Assembly (NCBI GenBank): GCA_946541575.1
Contig: CAMNJQ010000030.1
Span: forward strand, 1-47,103
Source of the DNA: an uncultured Clostridium sp.
GTDB lineage: Bacteria > Bacillota_I > Bacilli_A > RF39 > UBA660
Length of the DNA: 47,103 bases
Reading direction: 5' to 3'
The notes beneath the pieces were generated by a model. It was not told the DNA's origin. It saw only the letters and a list, made by a program, of their open reading frames with translations, and ran no database searches. Both the position numbers and the translations under genes were made by a program. Shown here piece after piece: positions 33,166-41,313 of the stretch (the first letter of the stretch is position 1; the number at the start of each line of letters is the position of its first letter).

Positions 33166-35835
33166 ATGAGCAATGTATTGGAATTATCCAATTTGTTGGG
33201 AGCAAAGAATAATAGAATAGAACGAAGCATAGGAAAAGTGCCTAGTAAATTAAGATTAACTTCTCCAACATACAATTCATTACGTGATAATATTACAAAA
33301 GGATTAATTAATAAAAACGTTGATAAATATAATAATACATATTCTGAACTACGTAATGCTATTGTAACAGCTGAAGTGGCCGCAGCAGAACAAAAAGCAC
33401 GAGACAATGCACTAAACGAATCTACTGATTTAAAAAAGGAAGAAGAAAGAAAAAAACAAATCCTTGAAGACAATATGATTGCAGATATAACAAGTGCAGA
33501 AGTCGCAAAAGATAGATTTGAAAAATTAAAAATAGAAACTTTAAAACTTGAAAAAAAATTTGGTACTCTTGGTAAAAATTTTGGAGTTAATGTTAAAGCA
33601 AAATATACTCCAAAAGCTCTAAGTGTTACTCAACTATATGTAAAAACATACAAACAAATATTAAAAAATTATGATTTATATAAATTGTCAGATAAGGTTA
33701 TTGAAGCAGATTCAACAGTTGAAGAAAATAATGATTTAGAAAGTAAAGCAAATTGGAGAAATTTATTCGATAATATTGAAACAACAAAAAATGAAGAAGT
33801 AAATGTTGTAATTGACGACAATAGAAGTGAAGAAGAATACATTCCAGTTGAAGATAAAGGAGTATCAGAAGAAGAACTTTCAAAGAGAAATTTAATTGGG
33901 AGATTAGGGGATGAAATAGCAGAAGTAAGAAGATTACAAGTTAGTACAAAAGGACTTGCATCTCCATTTAGTGCTGGATTAGCTGAAAGAGAAGAAAACT
34001 TATTATCAATGCTTTCTAATTTATCGGGAGTAGAAAATATTTCAAAAAGAAAAGTTATTGCTAATGTAGAAGCGCCTAATACAGAATTTCAAAATTTCAT
34101 TGAACAAGTTATTGGATACAAAAAACCTTTAACTGAAGAAGAACATAAAGAAAAAGAACAAAGTCTACAAGAATACTACTCAGATCCAGAAGTTATTAAA
34201 ACAATTGAAGAATTAAGACATAAAGATGTATTATATGCATTTAATCAGCCAGAAGTATATGAAAAAGTAATGAATGCAGAAAGAAAAGACAACGAAAGAA
34301 TTGCAGAAGAAAATACTAATGTTGATATATTAGATTATGAAGAAACAGAAGACTTAGTTGATGAAGATACATTGATGTCATTAGGAGCAATTAAACAAGC
34401 TGAATTAATTAATAAAGAAAATGAAGAAAAACAACTTATAATGGATTCAGCAGAAGAACAAGCACGTATGCTTCAAGAACAAAATGAAATTGATGAATTG
34501 CTTTTAGGAGCAGTAGAACAAGCAAATTTACTTGAACAACAAAATGAATTAATTGATATAAAAAATGGTGCAGTTGAACAAGCAAAAATGTTAGAACATG
34601 AAAATGAAATGATATTGCTTAAAGAAGGTGCACTTGAACAAGCAATGATGTTAAAAACATTAAATGACTTTATTACACAAACTGAAAAAAATGAGAAAGA
34701 AAAAAATAGATTAAAAGAAGAAGCAGATAAACAAGCAAAAATGCTTCAAGTAAATAACGAAAGAGCTTACTTAAAAGAAGAAGCAGATAAACAAGCAAAA
34801 ATGCTTCAAGTAAATAATGAAAGAGCTTACTTAAAAGAAGAAGCAGATAAACAAGCAAGAATGCTTCAAGTAAATAATGAAAAAGCTTACTTAAAAGAGG
34901 AAGCAGATAAGCAAGCAAAAATGCTTCAAGTAAATAATGAAAGAGCTTACTTAAAAGAAGAAGCAGATAAGCAAGCAAAAATGCTTCAAGTAAATAATGA
35001 AAGAGCTTACTTAAAAGAAGAAGCAGATAAACAAGCAAAAATGCTTAAAGTAAATAATGAAAGAGCTTACTTAAAAGAGGAAGCAGATAAGCAAGCAAAA
35101 ATGCTTCAAGTAAATAATGAAAAAGCTTACTTAAAAGAAGGAGCAGATATACAAGCAAAAATGCTTCAAGTAAATAACGAAAGAGCTTACTTAAAAGAAG
35201 GAGCAGATAAACAAGCAAGAATGATCCAAGCAACTAATGAAAGAGCATTCATTATAGAAGAAGCAAAAAAACAGGCAATCTTATTACAAGCTGATGCAGA
35301 AAGAGCAAAAAAACAAGATAGGAACGAAAGAGCAGCTTTAAAAGCGGCAGCAAAAGAACAAGCAATAATGTTAGCAAATACACCAAAGGAAGCTAATACT
35401 TTAGCTAATATTGCGGATCAAATAGTTATTCAAAACACAGATGAACCATCAGAAAATTCAAAAGATGATGATTTAGTTGCAAGTGCAGAAGTTGAAGCAA
35501 AAAATATTCAACTTGCAAATGCAAAAGCAGACATGATGGATGCGGCCTCTAATCAAGCAAGAATGCTTATCGAAGAAAATAAAAAAGGAAATCATAATAT
35601 TCCGATGTTTGAAGTATTATATCCAACAGATAGGTACTGCAGTATAGTTTCAGTATCAAAGCCATTAAGAATCAGCTCAAGACAAAGAAATAGCATTTCA
35701 TCATTCTACAATGGTGTAAATGATTTGGAAATTAGAAAAGAAGCTTTACATTCATTAAAGCAAAGTTTACAGTCTGAAGGATTAGATTTCTTAAGATATC
35801 CAGATGCTGAAATAGGTCATAAATTGGCAGCTTAA
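33166..35835 (+). CDS. Long helical protein with 20-residue tandem repeats
   Basis: The 889-residue protein has no signal peptide or membrane helix. An N-terminal helical region (about 1-400) precedes a central run of 20-residue repeats with the consensus LKEEADKQAKMLQVNNERAY. Nine clear copies lie at 516-695, a tenth is weaker, and older diverged copies flank them (SAEEQARMLQ, AVEQANLLEQQNE, AVEQAKMLEHENE). A C-terminal globular part (about 820-889) carries IPMFEVLYPTDRYCSI and SSRQRNSISSFYNGVNDLEI. The repeats should form a long continuous helix or coiled coil. GGAGGTGG gives strong translation. The gene sits between DUF1292 and a YutH-like gene. I do not recognise a family. Confidence 0.8.
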   Translation: MSNVLELSNLLGAKNNRIERSIGKVPSKLRLTSPTYNSLRDNITKGLINKNVDKYNNTYSELRNAIVTAEVAAAEQKARDNALNESTDLKKEEERKKQILEDNMIADITSAEVAKDRFEKLKIETLKLEKKFGTLGKNFGVNVKAKYTPKALSVTQLYVKTYKQILKNYDLYKLSDKVIEADSTVEENNDLESKANWRNLFDNIETTKNEEVNVVIDDNRSEEEYIPVEDKGVSEEELSKRNLIGRLGDEIAEVRRLQVSTKGLASPFSAGLAEREENLLSMLSNLSGVENISKRKVIANVEAPNTEFQNFIEQVIGYKKPLTEEEHKEKEQSLQEYYSDPEVIKTIEELRHKDVLYAFNQPEVYEKVMNAERKDNERIAEENTNVDILDYEETEDLVDEDTLMSLGAIKQAELINKENEEKQLIMDSAEEQARMLQEQNEIDELLLGAVEQANLLEQQNELIDIKNGAVEQAKMLEHENEMILLKEGALEQAMMLKTLNDFITQTEKNEKEKNRLKEEADKQAKMLQVNNERAYLKEEADKQAKMLQVNNERAYLKEEADKQARMLQVNNEKAYLKEEADKQAKMLQVNNERAYLKEEADKQAKMLQVNNERAYLKEEADKQAKMLKVNNERAYLKEEADKQAKMLQVNNEKAYLKEGADIQAKMLQVNNERAYLKEGADKQARMIQATNERAFIIEEAKKQAILLQADAERAKKQDRNERAALKAAAKEQAIMLANTPKEANTLANIADQIVIQNTDEPSENSKDDDLVASAEVEAKNIQLANAKADMMDAASNQARMLIEENKKGNHNIPMFEVLYPTDRYCSIVSVSKPLRISSRQRNSISSFYNGVNDLEIRKEALHSLKQSLQSEGLDFLRYPDAEIGHKLAA
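34711..35310 (+). repeat. 60-bp in-frame tandem repeat array
   Basis: Nine units of exactly 60 bases start at 34711 and run in register to 35250; a tenth, more diverged unit ends at 35310. Inner units differ by a few bases, mostly silent (AAA/AAG, GAA/GAG). The last two units change Glu to Gly. The even length keeps the frame if copies are gained or lost. Confidence 0.95.
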
Positions 35836-35860
35836 AGTATCACGAAAGTGATACTTTTTT
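35834..35860 (+). terminator. Terminator of the repeat-protein gene
   Basis: AAAGTATCAC (35834-35843) pairs perfectly with GTGATACTTT (35848-35857) across GAAA, followed by T residues. Confidence 0.88.
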
Positions 35861-35892
35861 CTTTTTTACATATATATTTAATGGTGATTTAA

Positions 35893-36720
35893 ATGAATCA
35901 AATTCTTTCTTTTTTCTATAATATGTATTCGTATAAAATTATATCTGAAAGCAATAATAGAATAATTTTTTTATTTGAAAATAATTATTTCATGCTAAAA
36001 GAAATAGAAAAAGTTAATAGTTTTATTTCGTTTACTCAAAAAGTCTCTTTTTTTCATAGAATAATTAAAAATAAATATAACGAAATAATATCATTTTATG
36101 ATACAAAAAAATATTTATTAATGTACATAAAAATAAAAGATGATAGGATATTAGATCTTCAAGATTTTAAAATTATCTCTGATTATAAGATTAATGATTC
36201 ACATTTTGAGAAGAAAAACTATTATATATTGTGGAACAAAAAAAATAATTACTTTAAAGAATACTATGGTAGCGATGATTATATAGCTAATTATATTAAT
36301 GGAATAGCATTAAATGCCATACAGTATTGTAAAAATATTAATTATAATGATATTACTTATGGATTTTCATTTAGTAGGCTACATAATAGAATGAATATTA
36401 TAAGTTTTTATGACCCAACAAATATAGACTATTGTCCAATTGTTAATGGAATAGCTGAGTATATAAAAGAACTCTATTTTTTTTATAACGAAGTAATAGA
36501 TATAAGTGGTTTATTTGAATTCAATTTGACAATTAATGATTATAGTCTTTTAATATCAAGACTTCTTTTTCCAACGTATTTATATGACTATTATAAAAAT
36601 GAAGAAATTTATAATATAATAAATAAAATAAAATCATTCAATAACTACATAAATCATTTAATTTTGGAAATAAAAAAAAGATACAATATCGTACCTTTAA
36701 TTAAATGGCTAGGTGACTAG
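35893..36720 (+). CDS. YutH/CotS-like spore coat kinase-fold protein
   Basis: The 275-residue protein is cytosolic and rich in Tyr, Asn and Ile. It resembles the CotS/YutH kinase-fold coat proteins: an N-terminal strand set (NRIIFLFENNYFMLKEIE), then FSFSRLHNRMNIISFYDP and VNGIAEYIKEL where YutH has a similar D-P/D-H and R-D-x-AEWIR segment. I see no intact kinase DFG or HxD pair, so it may be a pseudokinase. The main support is position: it converges on a yutI-like gene with a 4-base overlap, as yutH lies beside yutI in Bacillus. GGTGAT precedes the ATG, with a CATATATA box just upstream. Confidence 0.55.
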   Translation: MNQILSFFYNMYSYKIISESNNRIIFLFENNYFMLKEIEKVNSFISFTQKVSFFHRIIKNKYNEIISFYDTKKYLLMYIKIKDDRILDLQDFKIISDYKINDSHFEKKNYYILWNKKNNYFKEYYGSDDYIANYINGIALNAIQYCKNINYNDITYGFSFSRLHNRMNIISFYDPTNIDYCPIVNGIAEYIKELYFFYNEVIDISGLFEFNLTINDYSLLISRLLFPTYLYDYYKNEEIYNIINKIKSFNNYINHLILEIKKRYNIVPLIKWLGD

Positions 36721-36944
36721 TCAACTTTAATTACTTGTTTAACCTCTGGTATTTCTGAAACCAAAATATCTTCTATACCATCCTTTAATGTAACATCAAT
36801 TAAAGAACATCCAGCACAAGCACCAGTAAGCCTAACATAAACATTTCCATCTTCATATTTAACAAACTCGATGTCTCCACCATCATTCTGCAAAAATGGC
36901 TTTAGGTTATTTATTTCTTTAATTATTCTTTTTTCCACATCCAT
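36717..36944 (-). CDS. yutI: NifU C-terminal domain Fe-S scaffold (YutI-like)
   Basis: The 75-residue protein is a NifU C-terminal type domain: LQNDGGDIEFVKYEDGNVYVRLTGAC, with the CxxC in CAGCSLIDVTLKDGIE. These small proteins hold and pass on an Fe-S cluster. GGTGAT fits the ATG at 36944; a GTG opens the frame at 36956, inside that site. It lies on the opposite strand to the YutH-like gene and overlaps its end by 4 bases. Confidence 0.9.
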   Translation of the reverse strand: MDVEKRIIKEINNLKPFLQNDGGDIEFVKYEDGNVYVRLTGACAGCSLIDVTLKDGIEDILVSEIPEVKQVIKVD

Positions 36945-37046
36945 TACAATCACCAAGAATATTATATATTTCGTTTAGCAAATAGTAAAGAAGTTTATTT
37001 GCCAAAAGGTAAAAATATTGATATAATCAAAAACGAAGGTGTATTA

Positions 37047-37418
37047 ATGGATAAAATAGAGATAGGAAAAATTGTAAATGCTACAATAACTGGAATTGAA
37101 TCATACGGGGCTTTTTTTTCATCGGATGATAATTTTACGGGTCTCATACATATTTCTGAAATTTCAGATGATTTTGTAAGAAATATATCTGATTATTTGT
37201 GTGTAGGTGAAAAAATTAAAATCAAAGTTTTAGATGTGGACTTTGAAAAAAAACACATAAAGGCATCAATTAAACATATAAATTATAGAAATGAAGAGAA
37301 TAGTAGAATAATAGAAACATTACATGGATTTGAAACATTGAAACAGTTGTTACCAAAGTGGATAAAAAGCAAGATTACTGAAATTGAAAATGAAACTGAT
37401 AAAAGCATAATGAAATAA
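37047..37418 (+). CDS. S1 RNA-binding domain protein (YabR/GSP13/CvfD type)
   Basis: The 123-residue protein is one S1 domain (about 1-75: IGKIVNATITGIESYGAFFSSDDNFTGLIHISEIS...VLDVDFEKKHIKASIKHI) with a charged helical tail. Such general-stress S1 proteins bind RNA or ribosomes in Bacilli. AAGGTG precedes the ATG at 37047. The frame opens earlier at a TTG (36999) without a ribosome-binding site. Confidence 0.88.
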   Translation: MDKIEIGKIVNATITGIESYGAFFSSDDNFTGLIHISEISDDFVRNISDYLCVGEKIKIKVLDVDFEKKHIKASIKHINYRNEENSRIIETLHGFETLKQLLPKWIKSKITEIENETDKSIMK

Positions 37419-37460
37419 TAAAAAAATAAGATAGAAATATTGATATTTTTAATTTTTAGG

Positions 37461-37489
37461 TTGACAAAGCAATAACAAAATGTTATATT
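37461..37489 (+). promoter_or_regulatory. Promoter of tRNA operon 1
   Basis: Perfect TTGACA (37461-37466) and TATATT (37484-37489) are spaced by 17 bases, about 18 bases before tRNA-Val. Confidence 0.8.
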
Positions 37490-37507
37490 TTATATTGTCA
37501 ACGAAAT

Positions 37508-37584
37508 GGAGGATTAGCTCAGTTGGTTAGAGCATCTGCCTTACAAGCAGGGGGTCATAGGTTCGAGTCCTATATCCTCCACCA
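37508..37584 (+). tRNA. tRNA-Val (TAC)
   Basis: A 77-base cloverleaf with CCA encoded. Loop CTTACAA sits on stem TCTGC/GCAGG, with acceptor GGAGGAT/ATCCTCC. First gene of tRNA operon 1. Confidence 0.97.
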
Positions 37585-37597
37585 TTTTTTTGTTAGT

Positions 37598-37673
<76 letters not shown>

Positions 37674-37678
37674 TTTTT

Positions 37679-37762
37679 GGAGAGGTAGCGAAGTGGCTAA
37701 ACGCGGCAGACTGTAAATCTGTTCCTTCGGGTTCGATGGTTCGAATCCATCTCTCTCCACCA
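37679..37762 (+). tRNA. tRNA-Tyr (GTA)
   Basis: An 84-base class II tRNA with a long variable arm and CCA. Loop CTGTAAA sits on stem CAGA/TCTG, with acceptor GGAGAGG/CTCTCC region. Confidence 0.96.
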
Positions 37763-37768
37763 TACGAT

Positions 37769-37843
37769 TGCCTCGTAGCCAAGTGGTAAGGCATGAGACT
37801 TTGACTCTCACATGCGCTAGTTCGAATCTAGCCGAGGCAGCCA
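37769..37843 (+). tRNA. tRNA-Gln (TTG)
   Basis: A 75-base cloverleaf with CCA. Loop CTTTGAC sits on stem TGAGA/TCTCA, with acceptor TGCCTCG/CGAGGCA. Confidence 0.97.
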
Positions 37844-37848
37844 TATGT

Positions 37849-37924
37849 GTTCCGTTAGCTCAGTAGGTAGAGCATTTGACTTTTAATCAAAGGGTCTGGA
37901 GTTCGAATCTCCAACGGGACACCA
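37849..37924 (+). tRNA. tRNA-Lys (TTT)
   Basis: A 76-base cloverleaf with CCA. Loop CTTTTAA sits on stem TTTGA/TCAAA, with acceptor GTTCCGT/ACGGGAC (one G-T pair). Last gene of operon 1. Confidence 0.97.
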
Positions 37925-37935
37925 TTTATGATAAT

Positions 37936-37966
37936 AAGGAAGTAATATAATACTTCCTTTTATTTT
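37936..37966 (+). terminator. Terminator of tRNA operon 1
   Basis: AAGGAAGTA pairs with TACTTCCTT (37951-37959), followed by TTATTTTT. Confidence 0.8.
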
Positions 37967-37999
37967 TATATCATATTGATAAAAAAATAAAAAAAACAC

Positions 38000-38028
38000 T
38001 TGATAATTAAGAAAATGTGTTATATAAT
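38000..38028 (+). promoter_or_regulatory. Promoter of tRNA operon 2
   Basis: TTGATA (38000-38005) and a perfect TATAAT (38023-38028) are spaced by 17 bases, about 28 bases before tRNA-Leu. Confidence 0.8.
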
Positions 38029-38056
38029 CAAATAGTCTTAACGAAAAAAAGACAAT

Positions 38057-38145
38057 GCCTGAGTGGCGGAATAGGTAGACGCACAGGACTTAAAATCCTG
38101 CGAGTGTCATAACTCGTGCCGGTTCAAGTCCGGCCTTAGGCACCA
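38057..38145 (+). tRNA. tRNA-Leu (TAA)
   Basis: An 89-base class II tRNA with a long variable arm and CCA. Loop CTTAAAA sits on stem CAGGA/TCCTG, with acceptor GCCTGAG/CTTAGGC. Confidence 0.97.
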
Positions 38146-38152
38146 CTAATTT

Positions 38153-38245
38153 GGAGGAATACCCAAGTCTGGTTGAAGGGACCGGTCTTGAAAACCGGGA
38201 GGTCGAGCAATCGGCGCAGGGGTTCGAATCCCTTTTCCTCCGCCA
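38153..38245 (+). tRNA. tRNA-Ser (TGA)
   Basis: A 93-base class II tRNA with a long variable arm and CCA. Loop CTTGAAA sits on stem CCGGT/ACCGG. Confidence 0.96.
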
Positions 38246-38264
38246 ATTTAAAAGTTTAATATAT

Positions 38265-38340
<76 letters not shown>

Positions 38341-38341
38341 T

Positions 38342-38417
38342 GGTTTCGTAGTGCAGTGGTTAACACGTCTGCCTGTCACGCAGAAGATCGCGGGTTCAAT
38401 CCCCGTCGAAACCGCCA
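38342..38417 (+). tRNA. tRNA-Asp (GTC)
   Basis: A 76-base cloverleaf with CCA. Loop CTGTCAC sits on stem TCTGC/GCAGA, with acceptor GGTTTCG/CGAAACC. Only one base separates it from the initiator tRNA. Confidence 0.96.
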
Positions 38418-38420
38418 TAT

Positions 38421-38496
<76 letters not shown>

Positions 38497-38519
38497 TTAA
38501 TTATGTTAAATGTATCCAT

Positions 38520-38596
38520 GCGCTCGTAGCTCAGCTGGATAGAGTGTTTGGCTACGAACCAAAAGGTCAGGGGTTCGAATCCCTTCGAGCGCACCA
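38520..38596 (+). tRNA. tRNA-Arg (ACG)
   Basis: A 77-base cloverleaf with CCA. Loop CTACGAA sits on stem TTTGG/CCAAA, with acceptor GCGCTCG/CGAGCGC. The first anticodon A is normally edited to inosine by TadA. Confidence 0.96.
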
Positions 38597-38620
38597 TTTT
38601 TTTATTTGGTGTACATAGAT

Positions 38621-38697
38621 CGGGAAGTGGCTCAATTTGGTAGAGCACTTGGTTTGGGACCAAGGGGTTGCAGGTTCAAATCCTGTCTTCCCGACCA
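38621..38697 (+). tRNA. tRNA-Pro (TGG)
   Basis: A 77-base cloverleaf with CCA. Loop TTTGGGA sits on stem CTTGG/CCAAG, with acceptor CGGGAAG/CTTCCCG. Last gene of operon 2. Confidence 0.96.
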
Positions 38698-38708
38698 TTA
38701 AAGTCTTT

Positions 38709-38735
38709 AAAGCAACTAAAATAGTTGCTTTTTTT
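38709..38735 (+). terminator. Terminator of tRNA operon 2
   Basis: GCAACTA (38712-38718) pairs with TAGTTGC (38722-38728), flanked by A residues on the left and seven T residues on the right. Confidence 0.88.
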
Positions 38736-38771
38736 ATGCCATTAGTCCCAAATATAAGAAAAACTATCTTA

Positions 38772-39518
38772 TTACTTATCAAAGCATTTTATTTCTTGAA
38801 ATAAGAGATTAATATCTTTTTCCATTATAGAAAAATCTGTACCTTTATCACTTATTTCTCCCAAATTTTCAGAATTTTTTTTAATTCCTATTTTAAAATT
38901 AACATCTATGATTCCGTTGTTTAATAAATTTATAAAATTATCAAAACTTCTAATTCTATAAAAATTTATTTTATTATAAAAAAAGTAATCTTCATTTTCT
39001 ATTTTTTTATAACAAGCTTTAACTACTGCTAATGTACTAAGCTTTAAATTTAGTACATTTTTTATTGATTCAAATGACCACGATAAAAATACTTTTTCAA
39101 AATCAAAATTATTACCTAGTTCTATTAACTCAATAACTTTTTTTTCATTATTAACATTTAATTTAATAATTTCGTTTTTTAATCTTTTTAACTTATTTAC
39201 TTTAAAACTTACATGAAATACTTTATACTCAGGAAAGTCTTTATCCGGATATCCAAATTTTTCCATAATTTTCTTTATAATAAGAGGACTGCTATTTGGA
39301 GTTAAATTAAATAAATGGATTTTCTTCTTGCTAAAGTATTTCATAGTTTTAATTTCTATTCCGTAATAGTCAGGATTCGATGAACGATCTTCTTTTTTAC
39401 CTAAAAGAGTTTCAAAAGTATATCCTATACCTGTTGTTCCGTTTCTTAATGATTTGACCCATCCCATTTTTTTAACCTCATTAAATTTCTTATTTAATAA
39501 AAGAATTTCTTTAATCAT
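38772..39518 (-). CDS. Orphan MvaI/BcnI- or MutH-like endonuclease
   Basis: The 248-residue protein has the N-terminal pattern of the MvaI/BcnI-MutH nuclease group: TGIGYTFETLLGKKEDRSSNPDYYGIEIKTM, where Asp (NPD) and the E-x-K of IEIKT form the metal-dependent PD-(D/E)xK site. KKIHLFNLTPNSSP and KVFHVSFKVNKLKRL strands follow. These enzymes cut DNA at short sites; MutH nicks hemimethylated GATC. No methyltransferase or MutS/MutL gene lies beside it, so it may be a solitary restriction or repair nuclease or a relic of a lost system. GAAGG suits the ATG at 39518; the open frame continues upstream to 39578. Confidence 0.7.
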   Translation of the reverse strand: MIKEILLLNKKFNEVKKMGWVKSLRNGTTGIGYTFETLLGKKEDRSSNPDYYGIEIKTMKYFSKKKIHLFNLTPNSSPLIIKKIMEKFGYPDKDFPEYKVFHVSFKVNKLKRLKNEIIKLNVNNEKKVIELIELGNNFDFEKVFLSWSFESIKNVLNLKLSTLAVVKACYKKIENEDYFFYNKINFYRIRSFDNFINLLNNGIIDVNFKIGIKKNSENLGEISDKGTDFSIMEKDINLLFQEIKCFDK

Positions 39519-39681
39519 AACCATAACCTTCAATATTATTATTAGACATAAAGATAAAAAATGCCCAAAATAAAGCAAAAAAAATAATTTTAAACAGTAA
39601 AAAACAATACTAATAACATAAGAAATGAATGAATACTAGTAGTTTTTAATTTTTTATGTTAAAATCGTCTTAGGTGATTGT

Positions 39682-39783
39682 ATGAAAAAAAGAAAACTAG
39701 ATAATTATGAAAAACTTGCAATAGCAATAATGATTTTCTCTGTTATTGTAATTATTTATAATTTAATAATAATGGTGAGATAA
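39682..39783 (+). CDS. 33-aa single-helix membrane peptide coupled to rsmI
   Basis: ATG at 39682 follows AGGTGAT by a normal spacing. The product starts MKKRKLDNYEKLAIAIMIF and runs as a membrane helix (about 13-31) ending MVR. Its stop TAA shares its last A with the rsmI start (TAATG), the usual form of translational coupling. Basic N-terminus, helix and coupling together support a real gene. The function is unknown. Confidence 0.6.
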   Translation: MKKRKLDNYEKLAIAIMIFSVIVIIYNLIIMVR

Positions 39784-40637
39784 TGGGATCTTTATATGTT
39801 ATAGCAACACCAATTGGAAATTTAAATGATATTACATTTAGAGCATTAGAAATATTGAAATCAGTAGATATAATTGCATGTGAAGACACAAGACAATCAC
39901 TTAAATTGTTAAATCATTATAATATAAAGAAAAAGCTAATTTCTTATCATAAATTTAATGAAATAGACAAAAGCAAATCAATAATTGAAAATTTGAAAAA
40001 TGGTAAAAATATAGCAATTATAACTGATGCAGGAACACCTTGTATATCAGATCCAGGTTATATACTTGTAAAAGAAGCACAAGAAGAGGGAATTAAAGTA
40101 TATGGTGTACCAGGAGCAAGTGCATCAATTACAGCATTATCAATTTCTGGAATGAATACAAGTGAATTTACCTTTATCGGTTTTTTACCAACAGATAATA
40201 CTAAATTTAAAGAGAAAATTGAATTAATAGAGAAAAGCATAATAAAAACATTTATAATATACGAATCTCCAAAAAGACTAGTAAAACTAATAGAAAAACT
40301 TAAAGATTTATTTCCAAATTCAAATGTCTTTATTGCGTCTGATTTAACAAAAATACACGAAAGAAGTTTTTTTGGAAATATAAAAGAAGTTTACAAAACA
40401 ATATCCAATGATGACAAAATTGAAAAAGGCGAATATGTCATAGTTTTGGAAAAAGAAATTGAAATAAAAAATGAAGAAAAATCCGAAATATCACTAGAAG
40501 CATTATTAGTAGATACAATGATTAAAGAAGATTGTAGCATGAAAGATGCAATTAAAAGTATTTGCAGTACTAATAGTAAAATAAAGAAAAATGACTTGTA
40601 TGAAGCAAGCTTAAAAATAAAAGATATATTTAAATAA
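39783..40637 (+). CDS. rsmI: 16S rRNA 2'-O-methyltransferase RsmI
   Basis: The 284-residue enzyme methylates the ribose of C1402 in 16S rRNA with S-adenosylmethionine. The tetrapyrrole-methylase fold is clear: GSLYVIATPIGNLNDITFRA at the start, ACEDTR, then TDAGTPCISDPGY and VPGASASITALSISG, and IYESPKRL. The C-terminal helical tail (about 230-284) is the RsmI-type extension. Its start overlaps the upstream small peptide's stop. A formate/nitrite transporter follows after 12 bases. Confidence 0.95.
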   Translation: MGSLYVIATPIGNLNDITFRALEILKSVDIIACEDTRQSLKLLNHYNIKKKLISYHKFNEIDKSKSIIENLKNGKNIAIITDAGTPCISDPGYILVKEAQEEGIKVYGVPGASASITALSISGMNTSEFTFIGFLPTDNTKFKEKIELIEKSIIKTFIIYESPKRLVKLIEKLKDLFPNSNVFIASDLTKIHERSFFGNIKEVYKTISNDDKIEKGEYVIVLEKEIEIKNEEKSEISLEALLVDTMIKEDCSMKDAIKSICSTNSKIKKNDLYEASLKIKDIFK

Positions 40638-40649
40638 AGAGGTAATAAG

Positions 40650-41279
40650 ATGAAAAATAAAAGTTTAGCAATTTTATTAAGAGCAATACTATCAGGAATA
40701 ATGATTAGTATAGGTGGAACAATTTTTTTAATTTTAAACAAAAGTGAATTAGGAGCATTTTTGTTTGGAATAGGCCTATTTATGGTAGTAGTAAATGGAT
40801 ATAATCTATATACAGGTAAAATAGGATATCTAATAGACAATAAAATTAATTATTTATGGGAATTATTTTTAACACTAATTGGTAATTTAATTGGAACTAT
40901 ATCATGTGGATATTTACTTTTAGTTACAAGATTTGGAGATAGATTACATGAAGTTGCAAAAACAGTTGCAGATGCAAAATTAAACGATAATCTACTAAGT
41001 ATTTTTGTTTTATCTATGTTTTGCGGAATGCTAATGTTTCTTGCAGTAGATTTATTTAAGAAGTTAAAAGATGTAGGAAGATATTTTGCAGTATTTTTAT
41101 GTGTCACAGTATTTATAATATGTGGTTTTGAACACTGTGTTGCAAATATGTATTATTTCTCAGTTGCTAATGCATGGAATTTTAACACAATATTATACTT
41201 ACTAATAATGATATTAGGTAACAGTGTAGGTGGAATACTAATTGCATTAGGAAACAAATATGGACTAAAAAAAGACTAA
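40650..41279 (+). CDS. Formate/nitrite transporter family channel
   Basis: A 209-residue protein with six membrane segments and the family hallmark GFEHCVANMYYF (about 159-170), whose His lies in the pore of FocA/NirC-type pentameric channels. NLIGTISCGYLL matches the central half-helix. At 209 residues it is shorter than typical members (about 250-280) because the N- and C-terminal extensions are trimmed. It would move formate, nitrite or a related small anion. GAGGTAA precedes the start. Confidence 0.9.
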   Translation: MKNKSLAILLRAILSGIMISIGGTIFLILNKSELGAFLFGIGLFMVVVNGYNLYTGKIGYLIDNKINYLWELFLTLIGNLIGTISCGYLLLVTRFGDRLHEVAKTVADAKLNDNLLSIFVLSMFCGMLMFLAVDLFKKLKDVGRYFAVFLCVTVFIICGFEHCVANMYYFSVANAWNFNTILYLLIMILGNSVGGILIALGNKYGLKKD

Positions 41280-41313
41280 GTTCTTTTTTTTAATTAAATA
41301 AAGAGGTGATTAT

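Noticed and set aside
34673-35233. Leucine-rich open frames on the - strand opposite the 60-bp repeats
   Set aside because: They are the antisense of the tandem repeat, kept open only because the repeat lacks stops in that frame.
34711-35310. Possible CRISPR array
   Set aside because: Units are directly adjacent with no unique spacers, are 60 bases long and stay in one reading frame; this is coding tandem repetition.
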